The notes beneath the pieces are model-generated. The model saw only the letters and a program-made list of their open reading frames with translations, ran no database searches and was not told where the DNA came from. The position numbers and the translations under genes are program-made. Positions 37,136-46,528 of a DNA stretch of 50,875 nucleotides are shown in pieces (within the stretch, counting starts at the first letter, position 1; every line of letters starts with the position of its first letter). Location: positions 1-50,875 of the forward strand of contig JADJRG010000004.1 of assembly GCA_016712315.1 (NCBI GenBank). The letters are read 5' to 3'. Source of the DNA: Nannocystis sp. GTDB lineage: Bacteria; Myxococcota_A; Polyangia; Nannocystales; Nannocystaceae.

Positions 37136-39047
37136 TCATCCCGCCCGCCGCTGGCGGCGCCGCCGGAGCCGCCCCGATCCCCAGCCACGCCGAGCGCAGC
37201 GCCAGCTGCTCGAGCGAAGGCGCGGCCACCGACGAGATCGAGTACTTCGCCGCGCCGCCGGCCGCCGCCGTCACCTTGCGCTCGATCAAGCGGTGGTGTC
37301 GGATCAGCGAGATCGTGTGGTTGCTGCCCGCCGCCATCGCCTTGATCTGTCGGCGCGCCTGCTCGAGGTCCACCGCGCCCCCGTCGATCGCCACGATCAC
37401 GTCACCGGCCGCCAGCGCCGCCTTGAACGCCGGCCCCTCCGGGTGCACCCGCTCGATCACCGCCCGCCCGTCGCGCCCGCTCAGCTCCACGCCCAGCTCG
37501 CCCTCAGCCGTCTCCACCTTCACGCTCAGCGCGTAGCCGGCGGCCGCCAGGTGGCGGTTGAAGTCCAGCTCCTCCAGCCCGTGCACGTACGCGGCGAAGA
37601 GCAGGCGGATCGCCTCACCACCGACCACCCCGGCTTGGTTGATGAAGATCTGCTCCACCTCCGCCGGCCGGATCCCCGCGCCGTTCTCGACGAAGCGGGC
37701 GAACAGCTCGCGAAACACCGAGTCCACGCTCGAGCGACCCGCCGTCAGCCGCCGCAGCTCCAGGTCTAAGATCGCCCCGATCAGCATGCCCTTCGTGTAG
37801 TAGTCGACGTACGCGTTCACCCCGTCGTCCGGCTTCGACCACGTCTCCCAGCTCGCCTGCTCCACCGACACCAGCTTGCGGCCTGGCGACTCTTGCAGCT
37901 TCTTGATCGTCTCCGCGAGCTTCTCCAGCGTCTCCGCCTCGCTCGCCAACCCTGCCCGGCTCAGCAGCAGCCACGAGTAGTAGCTCGTCACCCCCTCCGA
38001 GAACCACAGCATGCCGGTGTGCACCTCGCGGTCGTACGCGAAGGGCCCCAGCACCGCCGGCCGGATCCGCTTCACGTTCCACAGGTGGAAGAACTCATGC
38101 GCCACCAGGCCGAGGAAGCGCCGGTACGTCGCCGGATCGCCGAACGCCCACGGGTCCACCCCCACCACCGTCGAATTCAGGTGCTCTAGCCCGCCGCGCG
38201 CCCCTGGCAGCAGGTGCACGATGAACGTGTAATCTTGGAACGGAGCCGCCGCGGGCGGCCCCCCGAAGACCGCGAACGCCGCCTCCACGATCTTCGTGAA
38301 GTCGGCGATCAGCCGCTTGCTGTTGTAGTCGCCGCTCCCGTGCAGCGCGATCCGAAACGGGATCTTCGCCACCTCGAAGCGCAGCGTCTCCACCTTCCCC
38401 ACGTGCACCGGCGAGTCCACCAGCACGTCGTAGTCGGCCGCGCGGAGCGTCCCCGCCGCCTTCCCGCGCGGCAGCCCTGTCGTCACCGCCGCCCCCGGCA
38501 GCCCGTCCACCCGCAGATCGATCGGCCGGTCCTTGTGTCCGACCACATACAAGAACAAATACACCCCATTAAAGAACCCCATCGCGTCGTCGAGGTAGGC
38601 CCCTGACACCCCTGAGTAGCGCCCGCGGTACACCCGATAGCTCAGCTTGAACGGCTTGCCGTCGTGGTGGACCCGCCACGAGATCGTGTCGACCTTCTCC
38701 ACCGGCAGCGCCTTGCCGTCCCGCCCCTTCGCCACCACCCCGCGCACGTTCTTATGCGCCTCTGTCAGGTCGTACGCGCCTGGGTTCCAGCGCGGCATCT
38801 GCAAGTCGACGCTGCGGCCGCTCACCCCGTCGATGTCCAGCTCCACCTGGAATTCATGGCGCTCTGGGTTGTTCATCGACACCCGGTAGCTGAAGGCCGG
38901 GCGCGGATCCTTCGCCGGCGTCGCCTTCGCGTCTGGCGCCTCGGTCGCCCCGGCGGCGGGCGCCCCGGCGGCCGCCGTCGGCGTCAACGAGATCAAGGAC
39001 GCGCAGAGCGCGAGGGCCGAGGAGATCGCCGTGCGGCGCATGAACAT
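37125..39047 (-). CDS. M61-family metallopeptidase with PDZ domain
   Basis: 640 aa, intact. A signal peptide (RRTAISSALALCASLISL, then Ala/Gly) is followed by the N-terminal beta domain of M61 peptidases (SYRVSMNNPERHEFQVELD, MPRWNPGAYDLTEAHKNV). The zinc site is VAHEFFHLWNVKRIRP (His317, Glu318, His321) with the downstream Glu in WFSEGVTSYYSW. A PDZ domain near 525-610 (GRAVIERVHPEGPAFKAAL, GDVIVAIDGGAVDL) closes the protein. M61 enzymes are aminopeptidases that release Gly and Ala; this one would act outside the cytoplasm. The start is supported by TATGCT six bases upstream. Confidence 0.9.
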   Translation of the reverse strand: MFMRRTAISSALALCASLISLTPTAAAGAPAAGATEAPDAKATPAKDPRPAFSYRVSMNNPERHEFQVELDIDGVSGRSVDLQMPRWNPGAYDLTEAHKNVRGVVAKGRDGKALPVEKVDTISWRVHHDGKPFKLSYRVYRGRYSGVSGAYLDDAMGFFNGVYLFLYVVGHKDRPIDLRVDGLPGAAVTTGLPRGKAAGTLRAADYDVLVDSPVHVGKVETLRFEVAKIPFRIALHGSGDYNSKRLIADFTKIVEAAFAVFGGPPAAAPFQDYTFIVHLLPGARGGLEHLNSTVVGVDPWAFGDPATYRRFLGLVAHEFFHLWNVKRIRPAVLGPFAYDREVHTGMLWFSEGVTSYYSWLLLSRAGLASEAETLEKLAETIKKLQESPGRKLVSVEQASWETWSKPDDGVNAYVDYYTKGMLIGAILDLELRRLTAGRSSVDSVFRELFARFVENGAGIRPAEVEQIFINQAGVVGGEAIRLLFAAYVHGLEELDFNRHLAAAGYALSVKVETAEGELGVELSGRDGRAVIERVHPEGPAFKAALAAGDVIVAIDGGAVDLEQARRQIKAMAAGSNHTISLIRHHRLIERKVTAAAGGAAKYSISSVAAPSLEQLALRSAWLGIGAAPAAPPAAGGMISQ

Positions 39048-39053
39048 GCCCGC

Positions 39054-39059
39054 AGCATA
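39054..39059 (-). promoter_or_regulatory. Leaderless-type -10 element TATGCT for the M61 gene
   Basis: On the minus strand TATGCT is followed by GCGGGC and the ATG at 39047. Confidence 0.5.
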
Positions 39060-39119
39060 GCCGGATCGCCCCGCCCTCCGCTCGCCAAGCCGCGGACGCG
39101 CGGTTAACCTCGCCGCCGC

Positions 39120-41400
39120 GTGCGCAGCCCGCAGCTCACACGATCGACTCGCCCCCTCGCCGATCGCCCGGGCCCGTCCACGTCGCGGCGCTCGCCCTCG
39201 TCGGCGCGCTCTTGCTCCTCCTCCCTGGCCTCACCGATCACGGTCTATGGGCCGATCCCGAGGCCATGGTCCACGCCCGCGCCGACGCGGCCCTCGGCGG
39301 CGCGCACAGCGATCTCGTGCGCGCCCCGCCCCTCCCTGATCCTCCTCCGCAGCGCCGCCCTCGCCCGCGGCGACCACCCCGAGGCGATCCGCCTGCCTGG
39401 GGCCGTCGCCGCCGCCCTGCTCGTCGCCCTCACCGCCCTGCTCGCGCGCCTGCACGGCCTCGGCCCTGGCCACGCCTTTGCTCGCCGCCGCCTTCGCCTT
39501 CGCCTTCCCGCTCACCCAGAGCGGGGCGCGCCTCGCCCTCGGCGATCCGCTCGGCGAGCTCTTCGCCGCCCTCGCCGTCCTCTTCGGCCTCCTCGCGCTC
39601 CGCCGCTGGGGCCCCCCGCTGAGCCCCGAGGACCCCGCCGCCGCCCTCGACGACAGCGCCCGCCTGCCGCCCGTCCTTTACGACAGCGCCCCCCCCTTCG
39701 CCAACCCAGCCCCCGCCAGCGGGCCCGCCGCAGCGCCACCCGACCCCACCGAGCCGCCGCTGACGCCCAGCCGCCTGCGCGCCCTCGCCTTCGCCCTGCT
39801 CGCCCTGCTCGCCCTCGCGGGCGCCGTCGCCAGCGCCGGCCTTGGTTTTGGCGCGCTCCTCCCGCTCGCCGCCCTCGCGCTCGCCGCCGCCCCGCAGCCG
39901 CGCCCGCGGCTCATCCTCCTGCTCGCCCTCACCGCCGTCGCCCTCACCCTCCTCCACCTCATCCGCGGCCAGGGCGACGGCTACATCCCCCTGCTCGGCG
40001 CCGCCCTCGACCTCGGCCCGCGGGGGCCCCCACCGCGCGTGTCTTTACGGACAGCCTCGCGGAGCTCGGCCACCAGCTCTTCCCGTGGCTCCCGCTCGCC
40101 CTACTCGGCGCCCTCCGGCCTGGAGCGTTCGCCTGGCCGGCCCATTGGTTCTGGGCCGGCCTCGCCCTGCACGCCGCCTGGTCCTTGCTCTACGGTCAGG
40201 GGGCGATTCCGCTCACGATCCCCGCCGCCCTCTGCGCCGTCGCCGGCCTCCGCCACCTCTCCGATCCCGCCGCCCACCGCGCCTACCGCCGCCTCGGCCT
40301 CCTCCTCGCCCTCGGCGGCGTACTCGTGCTCGCCAAGGACGCCCGCCGCGCCCCCGACCCCGTCGCCGCTCCCCTCGCGCCCTCACCCCACAGCGTCGAC
40401 GCCAGCGCCCACCCTGGCCTCGCTCCTCTCGCCCAGCACGCCCAGCTCGCCCTCGTCGTCCCTCCCTCCTCGCGGGAGTCGCGGGCAGCCAGCGCCGCCG
40501 CCTCCCGCCCTGGCTCGCCCCGACCGTCGCCGCCGCCGCGCTCCTCTTCCAGGGCCTGCGGATCGGCCATCACCTCCTCCCCCCAGCTCAGCGAGCAGCG
40601 CTCCTTACAGCGGCCGCTCGCCCGCTTCGCCGCCTGGAGCGCCGCCGGCCAGCTCCCCCGGAGCTCGCCATCTTCCGCGTCCGCGACGCCACCCTCGCGA
40701 TCTACGGCCCCCCCCGCGCGCCCCGCCCTGCCCACCCGCGAAGCGCCCGCGCCTGGCCTGATCGCCCCGCCCCCCAGCGCCGCCCTCTGCCGCGCCAGCG
40801 AGCTCGCCAGCCTCTACGCCGCCGCCTGGGCCGCCGCCCGCCCCTTCTACGTGCTCGATCGAGGCCACCGCGAGGCGGTCCTCATCGCCAACCGGCTCCC
40901 CGAAGGCGCCACCGATCACAACCCTCTCTTGAGCTCCTCGGCGACGCCCCGCCGCCCTCGAGAACCCCACCCTCGTCCGTTTTGAGGACTACCCGAGGTC
41001 CTCGGCTGGGAGGTCAGCCAGCCGGTGATCCGCGGCCGCGAGGCCACCATCACCCTCGGCCTCCGCGTCCTCCGCCCCCTCCCGGCCGACGCCCAGATCA
41101 TCACCCGGCTGCAACGCGGCCACCTCAGCCGCATCAACCCTTTACCGCACCCCTTGGGCGAAGGCCTCTACCCGCCCAACCTCTGGCGGCCTGGCGACTA
41201 CATCCGCGAGCGCTACCGCTTCGACGTCCCTCTCCTCGAGATCCTCAGCGGCGCGCACGACCTCGTCATCGGCGTCCGCCTCGCCGGCGCCAAGAACCTC
41301 GAGATCAGCGCCCCCGCGGGCGAGCTCGGCGCGCACGGCGTCGAGCTCCGCGATCGCCAGCGCAGCCTCGCCACCCCTCGGCAGCGTCTCGGTGTGGTGA
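39120..41400 (+). CDS. GT39/ArnT-like glycosyltransferase, polytopic (many frameshifts)
   Basis: One gene of about 760 codons is scattered over all three frames. It begins at GTG 39120 (TAACCT lies nine bases upstream). The N-terminus LLLLPGLTDHGLWADPEAMV, with its Asp-Pro-Glu motif after the first membrane helix, is typical of GT-C enzymes that move sugars from polyprenyl phosphates. Hydrophobic helices follow in several frames (ALLALAGAVASAGLGFGALL, LFPWLPLALLGALRPGAFAW, LLLALGGVLVLAKDAR). A soluble C-terminal domain contains RPFYVLDRGHREAVLIANR, GEGLYPPNLWRPGDYIRER and HDLVIGVRLAGAKN. The end TGA 41398-41400 comes after LATLGSVSVW. At least six indels are needed. Neighbouring Pro/Ala/Arg-rich frames are shadows. 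Confidence 0.6.
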
Positions 41401-43512
41401 TCACCGCCGCCGCCACTCCATCGACAGGTCGTGGCAGCTCAGCAGCGCGTTTTGATTGCGCGGCGCGTCCTTCGTCGCGTGCTCGACCCGGTACACCAGC
41501 CAATAGGGCCCCGGCACCACCGGCGCCGCCAGCACCGGCTGGTCGGTCGTCCCTACGAAGATCTCATCGCCTGAGATCAAGTGGCGCAGGTAGATCTGGC
41601 CGCGATCCAGCGGCCCGCTGCCGAACCGCTGCGCCCCTGAGATCGACACCATCACCCGCGGCACGTCGATCTTCAGCTCGCTCGTCGACGCGTCGACGGT
41701 GAGCGAGTCGAAGCACACATCGCCGTTACGCGGCGCCGACGCGCCCGCGCTCTCGACCGCGTAGCACACGTCATACGTGCCGTGCAGCACCCGCCGCGAG
41801 AACGACGGCTCGCGCGTCAGCCCCAGCAGCACCTGGTCGCCGTCCACCCCGCGCAGGAACACCCTGCCGCTGTCGTACGCGCTCACAGGGCCGGGCTCGC
41901 CGCCGATCAAGATCACCCCGCTCAGCACCGTCGAGCGCATGTCTGCCGCCAGCGCGATGATCTTGTCCTCGCCGCCGCTCGTCGACGACAACGCCGCCCG
42001 CGTGTTCGCCGGCAGCCCGCCGTCGGTCGACTCATGGCTATACACCAGCGCCAGCCCTCGACCCCCTTCACCGCCTCGGACCGGATCACCCGCCCCGTCG
42101 CGACGCCATCGACCACCGCCCCCAGCGGCGCCCGCGCGCCCGCGTATTGCAGCGCCAGCGTCCCTTTGTTCAGCGGCGAGCTCGGCGGCGGCGCGTCATC
42201 CAGCGTCAGCGTCGCCTCGACCTGGGCGCCCTCGATCGCGACGTCGATCACCGTCGGATCCTCCGCCACCACCTGGAGCATCGTCCACTCGTCACGCGGC
42301 ATGATCAGCCCGTCCTTCGGCCCCGCGTAGTACAAGCCGTACGAGCGCCCCTTGATCAGCGTGAACGAGTCCAGCGCGCCGTTCACCGTCTCGCCGATCT
42401 TGATCCGGTCGAGGCTCTCCGTGTCGACCAAGAAGATCGCCGCGCTGTCGTAGGCCGACACCGGCGGCGCTGCCCCGTCCACCGTGATCGAGCCGCTCAC
42501 CGCGACCGTCTCGACCACCACCGTCAGCTCATGCACCGTCACGTCCGCGCCTTGCCCCGCGACCTTCGCCCCTGAGCAGCACGTCATGGTTACGCGGCAG
42601 CTTCGGCCCCGGCTTCACCGAGCGGTACATCGCCTCATACTCCGCCTTGACCAGCCCGCCGCCGCTCACCAGCGCGTCTCTGGCGACCCGCAGATCAAAG
42701 CTCCCGTCGCTCTTCTGCGTGTCGATCAGCGGCGTCGCCCCGCCCGAATTCGCGTCGAAGAGCAGCACCTCCGCCGTGTCATAGGCCGAGGCGATCGGCG
42801 GCTCGCCGTCGATCTCCACCGAGCCCTTGAGGCGCATCGTCGTGATCGTCGCCTCGATCGACGCCTCCTCCGCGCCCACGGAGACCTCGCCGAGCACGAA
42901 GCGCCGGTTCTGCGGCATCGCCGACGCCACCGAACCTGCCTCATAGACCACCTGATAATCTCCCCCCAGCGCCAGCGCCGTCAGCGGCGCGCCGGTCTTA
43001 CCCAGCGCGACCCGGTCGCCGAGCGGCCCGCCCTCGAGGAACATCTCCGCGCTCCCATACGCCGACGCCACCGGCGCCGAACCATCGATCCTCAGATCGA
43101 TCGTGACCCGCGCCGCCGTGATCGTCTCTGCGATCGCGATCTGCGCCCCTCCTCGTCGAACGCCACGGCGCTTAGGCGCACAGGACACACTCCCCGGCCA
43201 CGCACACGGACCCCGCGTCGCACCTGGACTCCTCACAGCTCCAGAGCCCCGTCCCCCCTGTCGCGTCCCCTGTCCGTGTCCGACTCCCCGCCCTCACCGC
43301 TGTTGCCGGACTCTTCGCTCGTGCTCGCGGCCGTCATGCTACTGGGCTCGCTCATCGTGGTCCCGGAGGACCCCGTCGTCGACCCGTCCGTGGCCCCCGA
43401 GGCCTCGGTGGGGGTCGTCACCGACGCCGGCGCAACCTGCTCCAAGCGCCAGAACAAGCCACAACGGCGCGCGGACCGGCCAATGATTGGTGAATAAGAA
43501 TGAGCAAGACAT
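41401..43512 (-). CDS. Repeat lipoprotein A: six about 90-residue repeats (frameshifted)
   Basis: It starts at ATG 43512: MSCSFLFTNHWPVRAPLWL runs into VLALGAGC, a lipoprotein signal, and TAGATT lies six bases upstream. A Ser/Thr/Gly-rich linker (TEASGATDGSTTGSSGTT) and a Cys cluster (SCEESRCDAGSVCVAGEC) follow. Then come six units, each with a strand pattern like GSITVDGAAPPVSAYDSA, FSRRVLHGTYDVCYAVE and a closing PRN-type turn. The last ends NALLSCHDLSMEWRRR. Several single-base indels split the frame (near 43440, 43260, 43150, 42580 and 42060). It is a surface-exposed, Ig-like or carboxypeptidase-regulatory-like beta repeat protein, by inference. It is convergent with the glycosyltransferase; the stops are adjacent. 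Confidence 0.6.
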
Positions 43513-43518
43513 CCGCGG

Positions 43519-43524
43519 AATCTA
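43519..43524 (-). promoter_or_regulatory. Leaderless-type -10 element TAGATT for lipoprotein A
   Basis: On the minus strand TAGATT is followed by CCGCGG and the ATG at 43512. It independently supports that start. Confidence 0.5.
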
Positions 43525-43612
43525 CCACACCCAGCCCGTCGAGCCCCGCCCTGAGGACCTCATCCCCGAGAACATGTCTCTTCAGACAGCCTATTCTGCG
43601 CGCCCGCGCGCC

Positions 43613-45619
43613 TCACTCCAGCGTCAGGTCCACGCAGGAGAGCACCGCCCTTGGTCCGCGGGCGCCTGCGCGACCCGGCTGGCGAGCCGATAGACCACCG
43701 CGTAGACGCCTGGGATCACCTGCGCCCCCAGCGACGCGTCGGCCGTCGAGCTGATCCGGATCTCGTCGCCGCCGTCCGCGGGCCGGAGCAGCAGCTCGCC
43801 GCGGTCATACGCGCTCTCCGTGAGCTGCAGCGGGTTCGTCGCGACGAAGTCCACCGCTTCGGCACATCGATCGCGATCGCCTCATCGCCACTCACCGTGA
43901 TCGACCTGATCCTCGCGTCGCTGTTGCCCGGCACCGCCTGCCCCGCCCCGTTCCACCGCGTAGTGGATCGTGTAGTCGCCGTCCACCACCCGCCGCGAGA
44001 ACGCGCCCGCGAAGGTGTCGCCGAGCGTCACCACGTCGCCGCCCTCGCCGCGCAGGTACACGCGACCGAGATCGTACGCGCTGGCCGTCGCCAGCGCGCC
44101 GTTCACCGTGATCGTCCCGGAGAGCACACTCGTCGTCAGCGCCACCTCGACCACCTCGCCGCCCGCGATCGTCTGCGCCGCGAGCTGACGCTGGCGGTTG
44201 GCCGGCAGCCCCCCGTCGCTCACCACGTGCCGGTAGATCCCAAAGAACGATCCGCCTGGGATCAGCCGCCGCGGCGCGTCCTCGCTCAGCAGCCCCAGCG
44301 GCACCCGGTCGCGCAGCCCCGCTCGCGCCCTCGAGCACCAGCTCCAGATCGTTGCTCGGCGTCAGCGTCGGCGCTGCACCGTCCACCGTCACCGCCGCGC
44401 TTCACCGTCGCCGTCGTGATCGACAGCAGCGACCCCACCTGCGCCTGCACCTCCGCGCCGCTCAGCCCTTGCGGCCCGCTCAGCGTCGCCCACTCGTTGC
44501 GCGGCAGCTCGCCGACCCCGAGCGCGTGCGCGTACACCAGGTCATAGCGGACCTTCGGATCATCGATGATCCACGCCCCGTCGATCGGCCCAAGCGCCGT
44601 GTCGCCGATCTTCGCCAGCCCTCCTGTCTCCCGATCGCGCAGGTAGACGTACGCCCGCTCATACGCGCTCACCGGCGCGGCCTCGCCGTCCACCATGATC
44701 GCCCCGGAGATCGAGCGCAGCGGCAGATCCACGTCGAACCCGCTCATCGACGATCCAGCGGCCACCGCCACCGTCGGCGACAGGATCGCGTCCGTATTGC
44801 GCGGCAGCTTCACCCCGCCGACCTTGAGCCCGTAGTGCAGCGTGTAGCTGCCCTTCAGCAGCCGCGCCGAGAATTTCCAGTCGCTCAGCGAGTGCGTCGC
44901 CAGCAGCCGCGACGTCGCCCCGTCCGCGTCGACCACCCACAGATCGCCCGAGTCGACCGGCGTCGGCAGCGGCGGCGCGCCGTCGAAGCGCACGCGCCCA
45001 GCCACCTCCACCACCTCCATATCGCACGCGAGCCGCACCACGCACGCCTCTCCTTCCTCCTCGCAGCTCACCGTCTCGGCCGCGACCTTCATCCCCGTGC
45101 AAGCGACGCCGCGAGAGTTCACCGGCAGCGCCCCGCCGCGCGCGTTCGCCTCGTAGATCACGTCGTAGGTGCCCGCGAACACCCTCGTCTTCAGCGCCTC
45201 ATCCCGCGTGCTCCCGAGCAACGCCACGTCCCCGCCGCCCTGCGCCTGCAGCGACACGTAGCCGTCCGCGCTGGCGGATCGCACGATCGGCGCGCCGTTG
45301 ATCGTCAGCGCCAGCTCGACCTCAAACAGCCCGGGGCTCAGCGGCGTATCCCCGGCTGGTGCGCCCTGCAGCAGATCGAGCGGCCGTCCCCGAGCTCGTA
45401 CGAGTGAGCGCACTCCAGACCTGGTCCTGTGCCCGTGCCGCTGTCGCTGGCGTTGCCGCTGTCGCTGGCGCTGTCGCTGTCGCTATCGACCATGGTCCCC
45501 CCCGTGCCGCCCGTCGAGTCGCCGCCGCTCTGGCCGCGGCCGCCGTCATCACAGCCGCCGACCGAGCCCACCACCGCGAAGGACACCACCACGACCCGCG
45601 CCAAACCTAAACCACGCAT
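43613..45619 (-). CDS. Repeat lipoprotein B, tandem paralogue of A (frameshifted)
   Basis: ATG 45619 begins a signal (VVVVSFAVVGSVGGC, lipobox VGGC), followed by a Gly/Ser/Asp linker (DSDSDSASDSGNASDSG) and a short Cys pair. Six repeats follow in the order seen in A: strand blocks include VAGRVRFDGAPPLPTPVDSG, SISGAIMVDGEAAPVSAYER, LSGTITVNGALATASAYDLG, then GTYDVIYEA- and GDYTIHYAVE-type strands and PRN/PVN turns. The last unit ends AVLSCVDLTLE, which aligns with the end of A. Indels near 45390, 44390, 44310, 43930 and 43640 break the frame. Gene A starts about 100 bp after this gene's stop. Probably an outer-surface beta-rich protein; partner unknown. Confidence 0.6.
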
Positions 45620-46341
45620 TCGTCGACGCTACCACGCCACCCCGTCCGCGCGCCCGCCTCACCCTGATCCAGCGTCCACGGCCCGATCCGCCACGCCCCG
45701 CCGCGCGCCGCGGTCAGGCGCGCCATCAGCTCCTCGCGCGGAATGGAGCGCGCGCCGAAGCGCAGCAGGTGGTCCGTCGCCATCTGACAGTCGATCATCG
45801 AGAACCCCCAGCGCGCGAGTTGCTGCGTCAGCCGCACGAACGCGATCTTCGACGCGTCCGGGCGGCGCGCGAACATGCTCTCCCCACAAAACACGTCGCC
45901 GATCGCCAGCCCGTAGAGCCCGCTGACCAGCGCCTCGCCCTCCCACGCCTCCACGCTGTGCGCGAAGCCGCGGCGGTGCAGCGCAGAAGCCCGCGATCAG
46001 ATCTTCCGTGATCCACGTCCCCGGCTGGTCCGCGCGCGGCGCCGCGCAGCCGCGGATCACCGCCTCGAACGCCTGGTCCGTGCTGATCCGATACGGCGCG
46101 CGCCGGATCGCCTTCGCCAGCGAGCGCCTGACCACCAATCTGCGCGGAAACAGCACCGTACGCGGCGCCGGCGACCACCACAGCAGCGGCTCATCCGCGC
46201 TCGACCACGGAAGATCCCCTGCGCATACGCGACCAGCAGCCGCTCCGGCCGCAGATCCCCGCCCACTGCCAGCAGCCCGTCCGGCTCCGCCAGCCGCGGA
46301 TCGGGGAACACCAGCGCGTCCTCGAGCATAAAAATCGGCAT
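45607..46341 (-). CDS. aat: Leucyl/phenylalanyl-tRNA-protein transferase (frameshifted)
   Basis: About 245 aa spread over three frames. N-terminal FPDPRLAEPDGLLAVGGDL and LLVAYAQGIF are signatures of Aat. They continue after an indel (about 46205) with LLWWSPAPRTVLFP and AIRRAPYRISTDQAFEAVI, and after a second (about 45985) with VEAWEGEALVSGLYGLAIG, VFCGESMFARRPDASKIAF and WGFSMIDCQMATDHLLRFG. Aat adds Leu or Phe to N-terminal Arg or Lys of proteins, marking them for ClpS-ClpAP degradation. The start ATG 46341 is where the family begins. The 3' end runs 13 bp into the lipoprotein B gene, which may be natural. Confidence 0.8.
45626..45631 (-). promoter_or_regulatory. Leaderless-type -10 element TAGCGT for lipoprotein B
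   Basis: On the minus strand TAGCGT is followed by six bases and the ATG at 45619. It lies just upstream of the end of aat. Confidence 0.45.
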
Positions 46342-46528
46342 GCCCAGGCCCGACAATACCCCAACAAGCGCGGACATCCCGGGCGGCGCGCCTCCCGCAC
46401 ATGGAAGCTCCCGGCCGACCCTCTCCGCTGAAGACCCGCGTTTGAACACCTAAAAACCCTGCCCACCGCGAGCGACGCGCTAGTTTTGCGCCGACTCACC
46501 CGCCGCGAACTGAGCTACCTTGGCGAAC
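46342..46528. other. Divergent intergenic region
   Basis: Between aat (minus) and the receiver-kinase gene (plus). TATTGT lies 11 bases before the aat ATG on the minus strand; TACCTT lies before the plus-strand gene. Nothing else is recognised. Confidence 0.4.
46516..46521 (+). promoter_or_regulatory. Leaderless-type -10 element TACCTT
   Basis: TACCTT is followed by seven bases and the ATG at 46529. Confidence 0.45.

Noticed and set aside
39430..39957. Minus-strand Glu/Gly-rich frame in the glycosyltransferase region
   Set aside because: Low-complexity antisense translation of Pro/Ala/Leu-rich coding DNA.
41777..45407. Several long plus-strand frames rich in Arg, His and Pro
   Set aside because: They are shadows opposite the two repeat lipoproteins, whose repeats align only on the minus strand.
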